DNA from: Eutrophobius brisbanensis
GTDB taxonomy: Bacteria; Pseudomonadota; Gammaproteobacteria; Eutrophobiales; Eutrophobiaceae
Direction: 5' to 3'
Length of the DNA: 64,000 nucleotides
NCBI GenBank assembly: GCA_038131795.1
Contig: JAYPQE010000003.1
Location: 372,001-436,000, forward strand
Made by a program: the position numbers and the translations under genes. A model generated the notes under the pieces. It was not told the origin of the DNA. It worked only from the letters and a program-made list of their open reading frames with translations, and did no database searches. Position 1 is the stretch's first letter, and every line of letters begins with the position of its first letter. Shown here piece by piece: positions 25,031-34,503 of the stretch.

Positions 25031-26524
25031 ATGTACAAAATTATTTTAAAGAGTTTCATATTGTTGTTATGTGTAATCAGCGTTCCCCAGTATGTTCACG
25101 GACAGGAAAACTACATAACAAAGGAAGTTGAATTTGACACTGACGATGGCTGGACTATCCGGGGGACCCTGCGTCTACCCAATGGCGCTAACCGTAATAA
25201 TGAATTTGCCGGCATCCTGCTCCTGCATGAAAAGGAGCATGACCGCTCAGAGTTTGTGGGCATAGGCAGGCCGGGTCTGGCACGCAAGCTGCCTGAGGTC
25301 GGGATCGCCACCTTGAATATTGACCTTAGGGGCAGGGGGGCAAGCCAGGGTAAAGGCCAGCCGGATATGAATGAACGTCACGATTTTTCCTCCCTGACCA
25401 ATGACAATACCCATCTAGATATTAAAGGTGCATTGGAATTTATGGCGGACACCCCCGGGGTAGACGGCCTCAGGCTGGGGATCATTGCCATGGAATACAG
25501 CGGTGAATATGCCATTCGCGCCATACAGGAAACCTTAATACCCACCCGGGCACTGGTGATCATAGGTGGTACCAACATCAGCCAGGCATCCAAAGACTAT
25601 ATGGCCTCAGTGAATATCCCGGTATTAACCGGTGCCTACACGGTCAACCGACAGATTTTTAAGGACATGGTGGACATCTATGCAGGTTCAAAAAATGCAT
25701 ATAGTGATGTCATCACACCCCATCACACTGACGAGGGCTATCACGATTCTGCACGGCTACTCAATGAAACCTCTCCCCATACCGCATTTACCATAGACTG
25801 GTTGGCCACCCATGTTAAAGGTCTTGGAAGGAACCGTGCCATTACTGTGACTACCAAAGATGGTTTTACCATCCATGGTAACTTTCGCTATCCCGATGAG
25901 CTGGGTCAAGACGGCAAAAAAATACCTGGAGTCATTATTGCCCCCGGCGGGCGGTCTAATCGCGATTCCTATTTCCGCTTTGAAGAAGACCTGGTGCGAA
26001 GGGGGATTGCCGTGGTCAGTGTGGAACAGCGTGGCCGGGGCCAGAGCACCATGGGAAGGTCATTTGATGACCCCGAGGTCATGCGTTTCTGGGAGGAGGA
26101 CCCCACCGAGAGTCCTTATTACCTGGATGTCCTGGCAGGTATGGATTTCCTGGTGGAGCAGGACGGGATTGATGTTGATCGTATCGGCCTGTTGGGTGGG
26201 GCCAGAGGTGCCCGCAATGGTGTATTGGCAACGGCACTGGATCCGGACCGCATAAAGGCCATGGCATTGATGTCTGTGTACTACGAAGATGACATGGATG
26301 CCGTACTGCCGAGCATTAACAGCGCTACCTTGTTAATTGCAACAGAATATCGAAATAGCGAAAGTACCATCCGTGTCCATAATGCCATGCCCAACAGTGA
26401 CCTAATTATTTACCCAGGCGATGCCCAGACTCATCACATGCGCGACATCCATCCCGGCATTGTGCAGGATGTCGGTGAATTTCTGGAAAGGACATTGGGG
26501 ACAGACTTAAGTCTGTCCCCTTAA
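25031..26524 (+). CDS. Exported duplicated alpha/beta-hydrolase-fold protein lacking nucleophiles
   Basis: A 497-residue protein with a signal peptide (1-24) and two alpha/beta-hydrolase-like domains. Domain 1 (about 30-260) has LLLHEKEHDR and NIDLRGRGASQG. Domain 2 (about 270-490) has VIIAPGGRSNRDS and VEQRGRGQSTMG. The nucleophile elbows read GIIAMEYSGEYA (Glu155 at the nucleophile position) and IGLLGGARGARNG (Ala391), so neither has G-x-S-x-G. It is therefore probably not a serine hydrolase and may bind a ligand or partner. Its last codons (GTDLSLSP) are encoded by the second GGGGACAGAC hairpin. ATG 25031 has GGAGAGG upstream. Confidence 0.8.
   Translation: MYKIILKSFILLLCVISVPQYVHGQENYITKEVEFDTDDGWTIRGTLRLPNGANRNNEFAGILLLHEKEHDRSEFVGIGRPGLARKLPEVGIATLNIDLRGRGASQGKGQPDMNERHDFSSLTNDNTHLDIKGALEFMADTPGVDGLRLGIIAMEYSGEYAIRAIQETLIPTRALVIIGGTNISQASKDYMASVNIPVLTGAYTVNRQIFKDMVDIYAGSKNAYSDVITPHHTDEGYHDSARLLNETSPHTAFTIDWLATHVKGLGRNRAITVTTKDGFTIHGNFRYPDELGQDGKKIPGVIIAPGGRSNRDSYFRFEEDLVRRGIAVVSVEQRGRGQSTMGRSFDDPEVMRFWEEDPTESPYYLDVLAGMDFLVEQDGIDVDRIGLLGGARGARNGVLATALDPDRIKAMALMSVYYEDDMDAVLPSINSATLLIATEYRNSESTIRVHNAMPNSDLIIYPGDAQTHHMRDIHPGIVQDVGEFLERTLGTDLSLSP
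26497..26520. repeat. GGGGACAGAC palindrome inside a gene end
   Basis: GGGGACAGAC-TTAA-GTCTGTCCCC, a perfect 10-bp stem. It is the same core as the hairpin at 24978 and encodes the C-terminal residues of the hydrolase-fold protein. It lies between convergent genes and can act as a terminator. Confidence 0.75.
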
Positions 26525-27672
26525 AAAGTCTGTGCTCTTTTATATTGTAGTACCAGTCCCAGGCTGATGGCACCGGCCCCAGCAATCCAGGTGAGTAAAA
26601 ATAACAAGGTCCCGATATAGGGAACTTCCCAGGCAACCGTTAACAACACCGTCATGATAAAGATTCCCGCTACCCAGGTTAATTTGCTTGCCTTCTCTAA
26701 CTTGTTCGAGACGGTAAGACCAAGATAACCTGCGACAATTATACCGGCAAGAAATCCCACTATCAGGTAGGCAAAATAGATAATGATCAATGCAGTTGCC
26801 GGCAGGAAACCTATCATGGTGATCAGTAACAACAGGGAAACAAAGGGTGTGCAAATTAGAATGGCAAGGCCAAGGCCAATGGATTGCCAGGGCCTTTCTT
26901 TTACCAGGCGAGATGCTGACTGGGAGAATCCCGGTATTAACAGGTAAACAAGGATGGCACCCGTTGCCAGGCTGAAGATTTTAAAGACATAGTCACCTAT
27001 ATCACTATCTGATTCCCATTCGTCATCTTCATCATCCTCTTCAGTAATCCCCCCGGCCACCTGGCCGATAACCCTGGCATTGTCATGCAGATCGATCAGT
27101 GTTTCGCTATGCCAGTTTAAATTCCCCTGGATGATGGCATCCGATCCAATACGAAGGTCATCACCATAAATGTCCACATCACCGGAGATTACGCCATTGA
27201 TGATAATTCGGTTTCCAGCGGCTTTAACATCGCCATCCACATCACCCAGAATCTCAATGGTTTCCCCCGCCAGCCAGGCCCATTCCCCCACACGGCTATC
27301 GGTACCTATGGACACCCTTTGTCCGGCCGCCACCATATGGCCTGCCACGTTCCCGGTTAAGGTGATGAGTTTGCCGGCAGCCCTGAGATCATCTGAAATA
27401 TTGGCCTGTATGGACAGGGTCTCACAGGCAATGATGACATCTTGTGCAATATCACCGGCGATAATCAGTTGCTGGCCTGCAGCAACCACATCACCGGACA
27501 CATCTGCAAGTATGTCCACGTTTTCCCCGGCAAGATACAGGTCATTGTCTACTGGTTGGTCGATTAATATGTTCTCGCCTGCAAGCTGGGCGTAAGCAGG
27601 TGCACTAATCGTCAATCCAAAGGCAATAGCCAATAGCCAAACTGAGGCCGGTGATAGCAAGGATGTTTTCAT
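26521..27672 (-). CDS. Exported bactofilin-like beta-helix domain fused to membrane segments
   Basis: A 383-residue protein. After a signal peptide (1-28) come repeated turns of the DVSGDVVAAGQQLIIAGDIAQDV type (about 35-205), the right-handed beta-helix pattern of polymer-forming bactofilins. An acidic linker (EEDDEDDEWESDSD, about 214-228) then leads to a hydrophobic C-terminal half with about four membrane segments. The order places the beta-helix in the periplasm, unlike cytoplasmic bactofilins. Function unknown; a periplasmic scaffold is an inference. The gene ends within four bases of the convergent hydrolase-fold gene. Confidence 0.7.
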   Translation of the reverse strand: MKTSLLSPASVWLLAIAFGLTISAPAYAQLAGENILIDQPVDNDLYLAGENVDILADVSGDVVAAGQQLIIAGDIAQDVIIACETLSIQANISDDLRAAGKLITLTGNVAGHMVAAGQRVSIGTDSRVGEWAWLAGETIEILGDVDGDVKAAGNRIIINGVISGDVDIYGDDLRIGSDAIIQGNLNWHSETLIDLHDNARVIGQVAGGITEEDDEDDEWESDSDIGDYVFKIFSLATGAILVYLLIPGFSQSASRLVKERPWQSIGLGLAILICTPFVSLLLLITMIGFLPATALIIIYFAYLIVGFLAGIIVAGYLGLTVSNKLEKASKLTWVAGIFIMTVLLTVAWEVPYIGTLLFLLTWIAGAGAISLGLVLQYKRAQTF

Positions 27673-27712
27673 GGTTTGCCGGCCCCTAGTGCCTGGTTTG
27701 TAGAGACCGGGA

Positions 27713-28921
27713 TTATTCTATCCTCACAATTCCAATGCGATTGGAACTGGTCTGTTGGGTGAGGATATTTTTATCTTTGGTGACCCACATGCGGCGGTTA
27801 ATACCTATCCCGGAGGGCATGGCCCAACTTTGAAAGACTTCGGTTGCGGGATCGAATCTCACCAGTGCATCGGGCCGCATGGCAGATTCGTTATACCAGA
27901 TGATGTCATCAATGACGACCAGGGCATAGGGGTGTGATTTTGGACCACTCGGAGAGTCCCATTCTTTTATGTCACCACTTTTGGGGTCCAGTCGACCCAG
28001 TTTGCCCCGGGTGGAGTTTACGTACCAGACGATACCTTCACTGTCTATGCCCAGGCGCCTTACCTTGGTATCTACGTGGGGCAGGTCGTAATAACGTACC
28101 TCCATGGTGTCCGGGTCCAGGGCACCGATGGCATTGGTACCGTTGTAGGCAACATAGAGTTTGTTATCCGTCCCCACCTGTATGCCATAGGGTTTGGCGC
28201 GGGTTTCGATCTCAATCAGTTCGCCGGTATTGATGTCCAGTCGACCCAGCATATTGGAATGTTGAGAAGTGAAATACATCTTGCCATTGGGATGAAAAAT
28301 GGGGGTGTGGGGGTCACGGGCCTGGGTGGCATATTCAGTGATGACACCGGTTTCAGGGACCAGCTTACCGATGGTGCCATTGCTGTTTCCGGTATACCAG
28401 ATATTACCGTCCGGGCCAGGGACGATACTATGTGGACGTGCAGTGGGGGGTAGCAGATATTCCTGCATCTCCCCGGTGTCCTTGTCCATCCTGCCTATGA
28501 GGCTGGCCCACATGCCGGTCCACCAGATGTCACCATCGGGCCCTTCTATGGGGTCCCGGGTACGCTGCCCCAGGGTGGGCATGATCCATTCTTCTATTTC
28601 TATAACATGTTCGCCGGGTACCAGTGTAGGTCTGTGACCGGGACGCTCTGGAAAATTTGTGGCAAGGTAATTTGCCACTGTCTCTGCCTGAGGATCGGCC
28701 AGTTTGATCATGGTACTGAACAGGGCCTTCCATTCTTCAGGGCTGTTATAACCGGGTGAACGGGTAATTCGATTAAGACCGTGACATTTAACACAGGCAA
28801 ATTCCACCAGGTGCTTGCCTTCTCCCTCCGGTAGTTCTGTATCCCCATCTTGAGCATAAACAGGTAAATATATCAGTAGCAAAAGTGAGCTAATTGTCGA
28901 AGCGAATGTGATAGACCGCAT
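27713..28921 (-). CDS. Cytochrome c - Vgb-type beta-propeller fusion, exported
   Basis: A 402-residue protein with a signal peptide (1-23), one heme motif CVKCH at 43-47 in an otherwise small cytochrome domain (to about 100), and then a streptogramin-lyase (Vgb)-like propeller. The blades show repeated GPDGNIWYTGNSNGTIGKL-type units. Vgb lyases linearise type B streptogramins, but most homologues have unknown roles. Two related proteins at 44811 and 46729 share the heme-propeller order, without the extra N-terminal domain here. It is divergent from a TonB-dependent receptor across about 155 bp, suggesting co-regulation. Confidence 0.8.
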   Translation of the reverse strand: MRSITFASTISSLLLLIYLPVYAQDGDTELPEGEGKHLVEFACVKCHGLNRITRSPGYNSPEEWKALFSTMIKLADPQAETVANYLATNFPERPGHRPTLVPGEHVIEIEEWIMPTLGQRTRDPIEGPDGDIWWTGMWASLIGRMDKDTGEMQEYLLPPTARPHSIVPGPDGNIWYTGNSNGTIGKLVPETGVITEYATQARDPHTPIFHPNGKMYFTSQHSNMLGRLDINTGELIEIETRAKPYGIQVGTDNKLYVAYNGTNAIGALDPDTMEVRYYDLPHVDTKVRRLGIDSEGIVWYVNSTRGKLGRLDPKSGDIKEWDSPSGPKSHPYALVVIDDIIWYNESAMRPDALVRFDPATEVFQSWAMPSGIGINRRMWVTKDKNILTQQTSSNRIGIVRIE

Positions 28922-29076
28922 TAATGATCTCCTTTATGTCATGATCATAATTTTAGATGAATATCCGATTTTATGAAGAATTTGCTAAGAATTATTGCTA
29001 TCCATATTTATTTCATAATTATATCGCGTTGTTATTGATAGAGTTCACCTACCTAGTATAGCCCCAGAGAGACTGA

Positions 29077-31218
29077 ATGTACTTGCAATCTTATCCGCTG
29101 TTTAAATTTTGTATCTTTCTGTTTATTTTAAATATTTCTTTTCCAGTATTGGCACAGGAAAGTCAGCCTTTACAGGTCGGTAGTGAATCCAGTCGGGACG
29201 GTGTGGTCACCTATGATGCTGAATTTTTTCGTCGCTATCAGCCCAATACGGCGCTGGACATGGCAGCGAGGGTTCCAGGTTTTAATCTGGATGATGGCGG
29301 GGATTCCCAGGTCTTTGGCGCAGATGTACGCGGTTATGGTGGCGCGGCAGGGAATATCTTGATAAATGATCGGCGTCCCAGCGCCAAGCAGGATTCACCC
29401 ACAGCAATCCTTAGTCGAATCTCCGCAGATACCGTGGACCGTATCGAACTGATCCGGGTCAAGGTCAGGGACATCGATTTACTGGGGCAGACTGAGATAA
29501 TCAATGTAATCCTCAAGGAGGATGCAGCGGCTTCAGTCCGATGGGAAGCCTATCTACGGGTTAACACAGATTATGGCCTGACACCGCGTGGCAGTATCTC
29601 CTTGTCTGACAGTTGGCACGATATTGAATACAACGTGGGTATGGATTATCGAAAGACACAATATGGTGATCCAGGTGTTATTCAACGATTTGATCCAGAT
29701 GGTGGCTTGATCGAAATCCGTGAGGATGCGGATCGAGCCCATGGTTATGACATCAACGGCTACTTCAATGCAGCCACCTGGTTGGGAGAAAATTATATCA
29801 AGGTCAACGGTCGGGCCGCCAACATGCCGCGTAGTCTGGTAACCACCTCTACCCGGATGCCTCAACTTCCTGGAAATGATATTACAACCAAGGTATTTGA
29901 TACTACCCGTGACTTAAGTGTTCTGGAACTGGGAGTTGATGCGGAACGTAAACTAATCCAGGACCTGGCAGGCAAAGGCATCCTGCTGTTCTCCCGGCTT
30001 GGACGCGATCCTTCATCATCCCAGCTGGATCTGGATGCCGATGGCATACAGACCCGCTTCCAGGAAGAGATTGAAGAAACAGTTCAAAAAGAACTCATCT
30101 CCCGCCTGGAATTCGACTGGTCAGGGTGGCAGCAGCATGCTGTGCAGTTTGATGTGGAGCTGGCATTAAATACCCTCACCAACAGTCTGGTGTTCACCGA
30201 TGATACCGGCGGAGGTCCTGTCATTTTTGATGTCCCCGGCGGTAATGTCCGGGTGGAGGAAGATCGTTGGAATTTGCTGTTAAGGGACACCTGGACCTTC
30301 GGTAAACTCAGTTTCGAATACGGTATGAATTATGAATTGTCCACCATTTCACAAACGGGAGATGCCGAACAGGAACGCAGTTTTAACTATTTTAAACCAC
30401 GACTGGTATTAACGTACTCACCGATGCAGGGCAGGCAGACCCGGATGCGCCTTGAGCGTGAAGTCTCTCAACTGGATTTTAGGGATTTTGTTACCGCCAA
30501 GGTCTTTGAAGACAACAGTGTGACATTGGGAAACCAGGACCTCAGGCCGGACAGGACCTGGGTGGCGGAACTTAGCCATGAATACCGCTATGGTTCCATA
30601 GGCGTGATCAAGGTCACCGCGTTTCATCACTGGATCACCGATACCCTGGATTTTCTTCCACTAAGTGACACGGTTGAGGCCACCGGCAACATTGGCGATG
30701 CCAGGCGATGGGGTGCAATCTTTGAGACAACCATGCCGCTGGAGTGGACCGGGTTGGTTGGGGCAAGGATGGATTTTAAATTCCGCCTGCAGGATTCAAC
30801 GGTCATTGATCCCGTTACCCTGGAAAGACGAAAGCTCTCTGCCCTGGGCGGTTATCGCCAGGACGTGTTGTTCGAAGATGAAAACGATTATGCCGTCAGA
30901 TTTGATTTTCGCCAGGACATTGAATCTGCACTGGTATCCTGGGGTTTTACCATTGCTGAACGTGCTGACCGACCGGAATTCAAGGCCGATGAACTGGATC
31001 TTTTCAGTGAGTCCATCGATCTCAATGCCTTTATCGAAACCACCCGCTGGTTTGGCCTGAAACTGACCTTTATTGGGGAAAACCTCACCAATAATGATCA
31101 GATCCGAGACCGGTTTATCTACATGGCCCAGCGCGACCTTTCACCTCTGGCGTTACGAGAACACCGTGAAGGGAACAATGGTGCCAGACTTTTTTTCAAG
31201 GTGAGTGGTACTTTCTAA
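29077..31218 (+). CDS. TonB-dependent receptor (paralogue 1)
   Basis: A 713-residue outer membrane receptor with signal peptide (1-26), plug domain (about 40-150) and beta-barrel ending in the typical terminal Phe (VSGTF). The stretch VVTYDAEFFRRYQPNTALDM may serve as or follow the TonB box. GYGGAAGNILINDRRPS and ISADTVDRIELIR are standard plug features. The ligand is unknown; there is no SusD partner or siderophore gene. A second receptor at 38290 shares the same N-terminal layout. An ExbD gene at 33880 could help energise both. Confidence 0.88.
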   Translation: MYLQSYPLFKFCIFLFILNISFPVLAQESQPLQVGSESSRDGVVTYDAEFFRRYQPNTALDMAARVPGFNLDDGGDSQVFGADVRGYGGAAGNILINDRRPSAKQDSPTAILSRISADTVDRIELIRVKVRDIDLLGQTEIINVILKEDAAASVRWEAYLRVNTDYGLTPRGSISLSDSWHDIEYNVGMDYRKTQYGDPGVIQRFDPDGGLIEIREDADRAHGYDINGYFNAATWLGENYIKVNGRAANMPRSLVTTSTRMPQLPGNDITTKVFDTTRDLSVLELGVDAERKLIQDLAGKGILLFSRLGRDPSSSQLDLDADGIQTRFQEEIEETVQKELISRLEFDWSGWQQHAVQFDVELALNTLTNSLVFTDDTGGGPVIFDVPGGNVRVEEDRWNLLLRDTWTFGKLSFEYGMNYELSTISQTGDAEQERSFNYFKPRLVLTYSPMQGRQTRMRLEREVSQLDFRDFVTAKVFEDNSVTLGNQDLRPDRTWVAELSHEYRYGSIGVIKVTAFHHWITDTLDFLPLSDTVEATGNIGDARRWGAIFETTMPLEWTGLVGARMDFKFRLQDSTVIDPVTLERRKLSALGGYRQDVLFEDENDYAVRFDFRQDIESALVSWGFTIAERADRPEFKADELDLFSESIDLNAFIETTRWFGLKLTFIGENLTNNDQIRDRFIYMAQRDLSPLALREHREGNNGARLFFKVSGTF

Positions 31219-31248
31219 AGAATTGCGCTATCTATCTGCATAATATTT

Positions 31249-32151
31249 TTAAAGATCGTTAAGAAAGTTTAAAACGCCACGGTTAAATTTCTCAACTTCA
31301 TCTATATTAACGAGGTGACCGGATTCCTCAAACAGTACCAGTCGTGCGTTGGGTATTCCCTGGGCCCAGTTACGTGAGTTTTGTCTGGACACTTCATTAT
31401 CATATGCACCTGAGAGTACCAGGGTAGGGACCTGAACCTCATGCAGGCGTTTCCAGCGTGGCTGATCATAGGATCGAAACTGTTCCACCGGCTCATGACC
31501 ATTAAAGTATCGAAACCTGGGCATGTTTTCTTCAATGATACTGAGGACTTTATCCCTGGCCGATTCCCGTCGTGGTCCCTGATGGGGGTCATAGCCCCAG
31601 ACTTCGGCCGCCGCTCGGGCCCCATGTTGCTTGCCGGCCTCTGTGGCCCGGTCAAACATTTCATGATAGGCAGCGACTTCAACGCCCATATTGGCCGAGA
31701 CCAGGATCAAGGCGCCAACCATTTCAGGGTGTTCTACAGTGACGTCAAAGGCAAACCCACCACCGCGTGATATCCCCAACAGATAAGCATTTTCAATATT
31801 GAGAAACTTTAATAACTGATAGACATCTTCGGCATTATCAAACGGCTTATCGCGGTCACCAGAACGACCTGCCCCACGCAGGTCAAACCTTACCGTTTTA
31901 TAGTGCTCGGCAAAGACATAAAACTGGTCATCAAAGGCGCGGTTATCTACCGCTCCGCCATGAATCAGTACTAGAGGATATCCCGTGCCGGCGATTTCAT
32001 AGTAAATTTGTGTTCCATTTACATTTGCATATCCACTTTTATCGGGAGTCTGTGCAAATAATAAAGATGTATATGCCAAAAAGGCCAGATGGATCATGGT
32101 TAGTACTTTATAGGTTGTTTCCCTGTTCATAATAATTACCTTTATAGCCAT
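31249..32151 (-). CDS. Exported alpha/beta hydrolase
   Basis: A 300-residue enzyme with an N-terminal signal peptide (about 8-34; MNRETTYKVL at codon 8 is an alternative start). The oxyanion motif LIHGG is near 62-66, the nucleophile elbow GISRGG carries S128, and ESGHLVNID near the end supplies the catalytic His. Unlike the duplicated protein at 25031 it keeps a full triad and should be an active hydrolase, perhaps an esterase or haloperoxidase-like enzyme. It is convergent with the TonB receptor. Confidence 0.85.
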   Translation of the reverse strand: MAIKVIIMNRETTYKVLTMIHLAFLAYTSLLFAQTPDKSGYANVNGTQIYYEIAGTGYPLVLIHGGAVDNRAFDDQFYVFAEHYKTVRFDLRGAGRSGDRDKPFDNAEDVYQLLKFLNIENAYLLGISRGGGFAFDVTVEHPEMVGALILVSANMGVEVAAYHEMFDRATEAGKQHGARAAAEVWGYDPHQGPRRESARDKVLSIIEENMPRFRYFNGHEPVEQFRSYDQPRWKRLHEVQVPTLVLSGAYDNEVSRQNSRNWAQGIPNARLVLFEESGHLVNIDEVEKFNRGVLNFLNDL

Positions 32152-32164
32152 ATTTATAAGTCAG

Positions 32165-33102
32165 TTAAAGTTCAATTGCAGTGACTTTATTCCCAGCTTC
32201 TGTCTTCATTTTACTGATTAATTCATTCCCTTTATCAAGGATCTCGTCAATGTTCATGGATTTCAGCTCGGTAATTGTAATGCAAGCGATTGTAACTGTA
32301 ATTTTTTGCTCTTGTTATCTATGGAAATATCCAATTCCTCTACTGAGTTGCGTAGTCTTTCCGCCATTAATAAGGCACCGTCATGGGTCCCGTCTGACAA
32401 TATTATGAGGTACTCGTTACTATCATACTTCCCCGGATAATCTGTCGTCCGTTTAAAATTATCCTAGATAGCGCCAGATACTAATCTAAGACACTCGTCA
32501 CCCATCATTTGGCCTGCAAAATCGTAAAGGTCATTCAACCTGTCAACTTTTACAAATAACAGGGAGAGTCCTTTGTGCAACCTGATTGCCCTGTAATATT
32601 CTCGTTTCAGTGCCTCATCAAGCATTTTCCGACTGGGTAGTCCTGTGACATAGTCAGATTCTGCCAATGACTGTAAGGTCAGGGTCAAATGTTCTATTTT
32701 ATTAACGTAATAATTTATGGTTATGGTAATTACAACTATCAGGAAAATCAGCCAGAAACTCCTCATGATTCTTGTCGTGATAGTGTCGATTGGTAAGGTA
32801 TCAAAATGGTATCCGCTGAGATCCAGCAGGATAAAGATAACAAGTGTCACGATTGTGACCCCGCTTGTTATTTTAAATGCGTGTTTTCCTATCATGACCA
32901 GTGCTATGACAGGAGGGAGAGGATAGAGGACTATTAGTGGCAGTTGCATGCCACCTGAGGAAAGCCCCATAATCGTGATAGACAACCAGATTGCAATAAC
33001 GATTATTCGTGAAGCCCATTTCTCCGCGATGATTTTTCCGGTAAATAGAAACAGGAATAGAAACGTGCTCAATGTAAAGTAGCTGACCACCCTGGAAACC
33101 AC
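32165..33102 (-). pseudogene. Membrane GGDEF-domain protein, degraded
   Basis: The frame from 33102 encodes about five membrane segments and a GGDEF-like start (SDYVTGLPSRKMLDEALK), then hits TAG at 32464-32466 after LRLVSGAI. The same frame continues DNFKRTTDYPGKYDSNEYLII, then shifts frame in an A-rich run near 32305. The last part, TVTIACITITELKSMNIDEIL, runs to a TAA at 32165-32167. The active-site loop reads KYDSNEYL in place of R-GGDEF, so cyclase activity was lost even before the stop. Upstream codons look like another membrane helix without a start. Confidence 0.75.
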
Positions 33103-33271
33103 ATGGAGATCACCCAGATTGTAACGAATAACTAATAAGGAAAGGGAAGCAAAGAATAATATTCAAGATAAACATCTTATCTGCCTGGGGCCGATTTTTA
33201 TATCAGGGTTATTCAATATCTGCCTTTAAGCACTTTGGAAATATTTAATGCAAAATATGTATTGATAGTTA

Positions 33272-33640
33272 CTATTCGTTACACGGGTATGCATTTACCA
33301 TGGCTACCAAGACGATAGCCCCAAGACTCTTCTGCTCTGCCTCTGGATTATCACGGATATGGTTAACCAGTACACGGATAATCTGGTCACTGCCTGCATT
33401 CCCAGGCAAGCACCATATGGGGGAGCCTGACCGTGTGACGCTGTGAGTGTATACCACACCATCTACAAACCCCTGGCAGATCCCCATGTGATAGGCAAAA
33501 TTACTGTCTGGTATCTGTTTGTTTCCCATATAGGAGATATAGCTGTCACATTTTTCCAGAAGATCAGCACCAGTATTGATGGCAGCGGATGAATTTGAGT
33601 AATGAATGAAGAGAAATATCATGAACAGGATTTTTTTCAT
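33272..33640 (-). CDS. Rap1a/Tai-like exported protein
   Basis: A 122-residue protein with signal peptide (1-19). The pattern of four cysteines, LLEKCDSYIS, MGICQGFVDGV, WCLPG and NAYPC, with a hydrophobic helix near the end, matches the Rap1a/Tai domain family. That family includes immunity proteins for periplasmic amidase effectors of type VI secretion, but most members are stand-alone proteins of unknown role. No effector or secretion gene is nearby, so an immunity role is not supported. Confidence 0.7.
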   Translation of the reverse strand: MKKILFMIFLFIHYSNSSAAINTGADLLEKCDSYISYMGNKQIPDSNFAYHMGICQGFVDGVVYTHSVTRSGSPIWCLPGNAGSDQIIRVLVNHIRDNPEAEQKSLGAIVLVAMVNAYPCNE

Positions 33641-33879
33641 TGGCGGGCCTCTGTCTATTTCTGTTGAATTATTGACCTTATTTATATGACATTAGTAGAT
33701 GATATTGCCTGGTATTTGTCTGCAAAAACGCCTTTGGCTTCTCTATGTCGTGGAATTTACAGCGTTTTTTAAACTTTATCTACCTGTATTAATTCATGCT
33801 TTGTTCCGACCTGAAAAGCCATCGACACTACCCGGTAACATTTGCTATCCTTAGCACCTGTATTTTTAGGGAGTAACCC

Positions 33880-34293
33880 ATGCGTAGAATTGCCCAACAC
33901 TCAGATGCCGAAGAGGCCAATATTGATATCACACCATTGATTGATATCGTATTTATCATGTTGATCTTTTTTATTGTAACGGCAACCTTTGTCAAGGAAA
34001 CCGGTCTGGATGTAAACAAACCGGATATTCCGCTGCAGCAGAATCAAAATAATGACAATGAGAATATCCTCATTCGTATTGATGGAAATGACGGCATCTG
34101 GTTAGGCCCACGTCGCATTGATATGCGTTCGGTTCGCCCCAATATAGAACGTATGTATGCAGAGAATCCTGAGGCCTCCGTGGTGATTCAGGCCGCCAAG
34201 AGTTCTACCAATGAAATGATGGTGAAGATAATGGATGCTGCTCGTCAGGTGGACAGGAATATCAACATCGCCATGGCCGAGGCAAGAGAATAA
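33880..34293 (+). CDS. exbD: ExbD/TolR-family biopolymer transport protein
   Basis: A 137-residue protein with the family signature NIDITPLIDIVFIMLIFFIVTATFV, one membrane helix carrying the essential Asp (TPLIDI), and a periplasmic domain ending near MAEARE. ExbD works with ExbB as the proton-driven motor for TonB. No ExbB or TonB gene is adjacent, so it is an orphan in this window; the two receptors nearby are the obvious clients. ATG 33880 follows AGGGAGT. It is followed by a strong terminator. Confidence 0.9.
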   Translation: MRRIAQHSDAEEANIDITPLIDIVFIMLIFFIVTATFVKETGLDVNKPDIPLQQNQNNDNENILIRIDGNDGIWLGPRRIDMRSVRPNIERMYAENPEASVVIQAAKSSTNEMMVKIMDAARQVDRNINIAMAEARE

Positions 34294-34312
34294 ATAAAAC
34301 TTTGTTATTACC

Positions 34313-34341
34313 AAAAAACCGGAGTTTTACTCCGGTTTTTT
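34313..34341 (+). terminator. Rho-independent terminator of exbD
   Basis: A 12-bp perfect stem AAAAAACCGGAG / CTCCGGTTTTTT around TTTTA, ending in a run of Ts. It is textbook in form and lies about 20 bp after the exbD stop. Confidence 0.92.
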
Positions 34342-34503
34342 TTGTCTATTATGCAGGTTATAAGCTTATGGCCAAGATCTAAACTATGGATGAAATAGGT
34401 ATATTGTCCCTGTTAATCTATTCCCGACCTGTTCAATCTTTGACTTTCTGTTACTATTTAATATAGATAATTCTTACCAAGAATCTATATAACAGGGGGT
34501 CAC

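Noticed and set aside
27713..28921. Streptogramin resistance (virginiamycin B lyase)
   Set aside because: The propeller is fused to a cytochrome c domain and exported, and lies among catabolic-type genes, so a Vgb resistance role is not supported.
33272..33640. Type VI secretion immunity gene
   Set aside because: Only the Rap1a/Tai-like domain is present; there is no amidase effector, VgrG or Hcp gene nearby.
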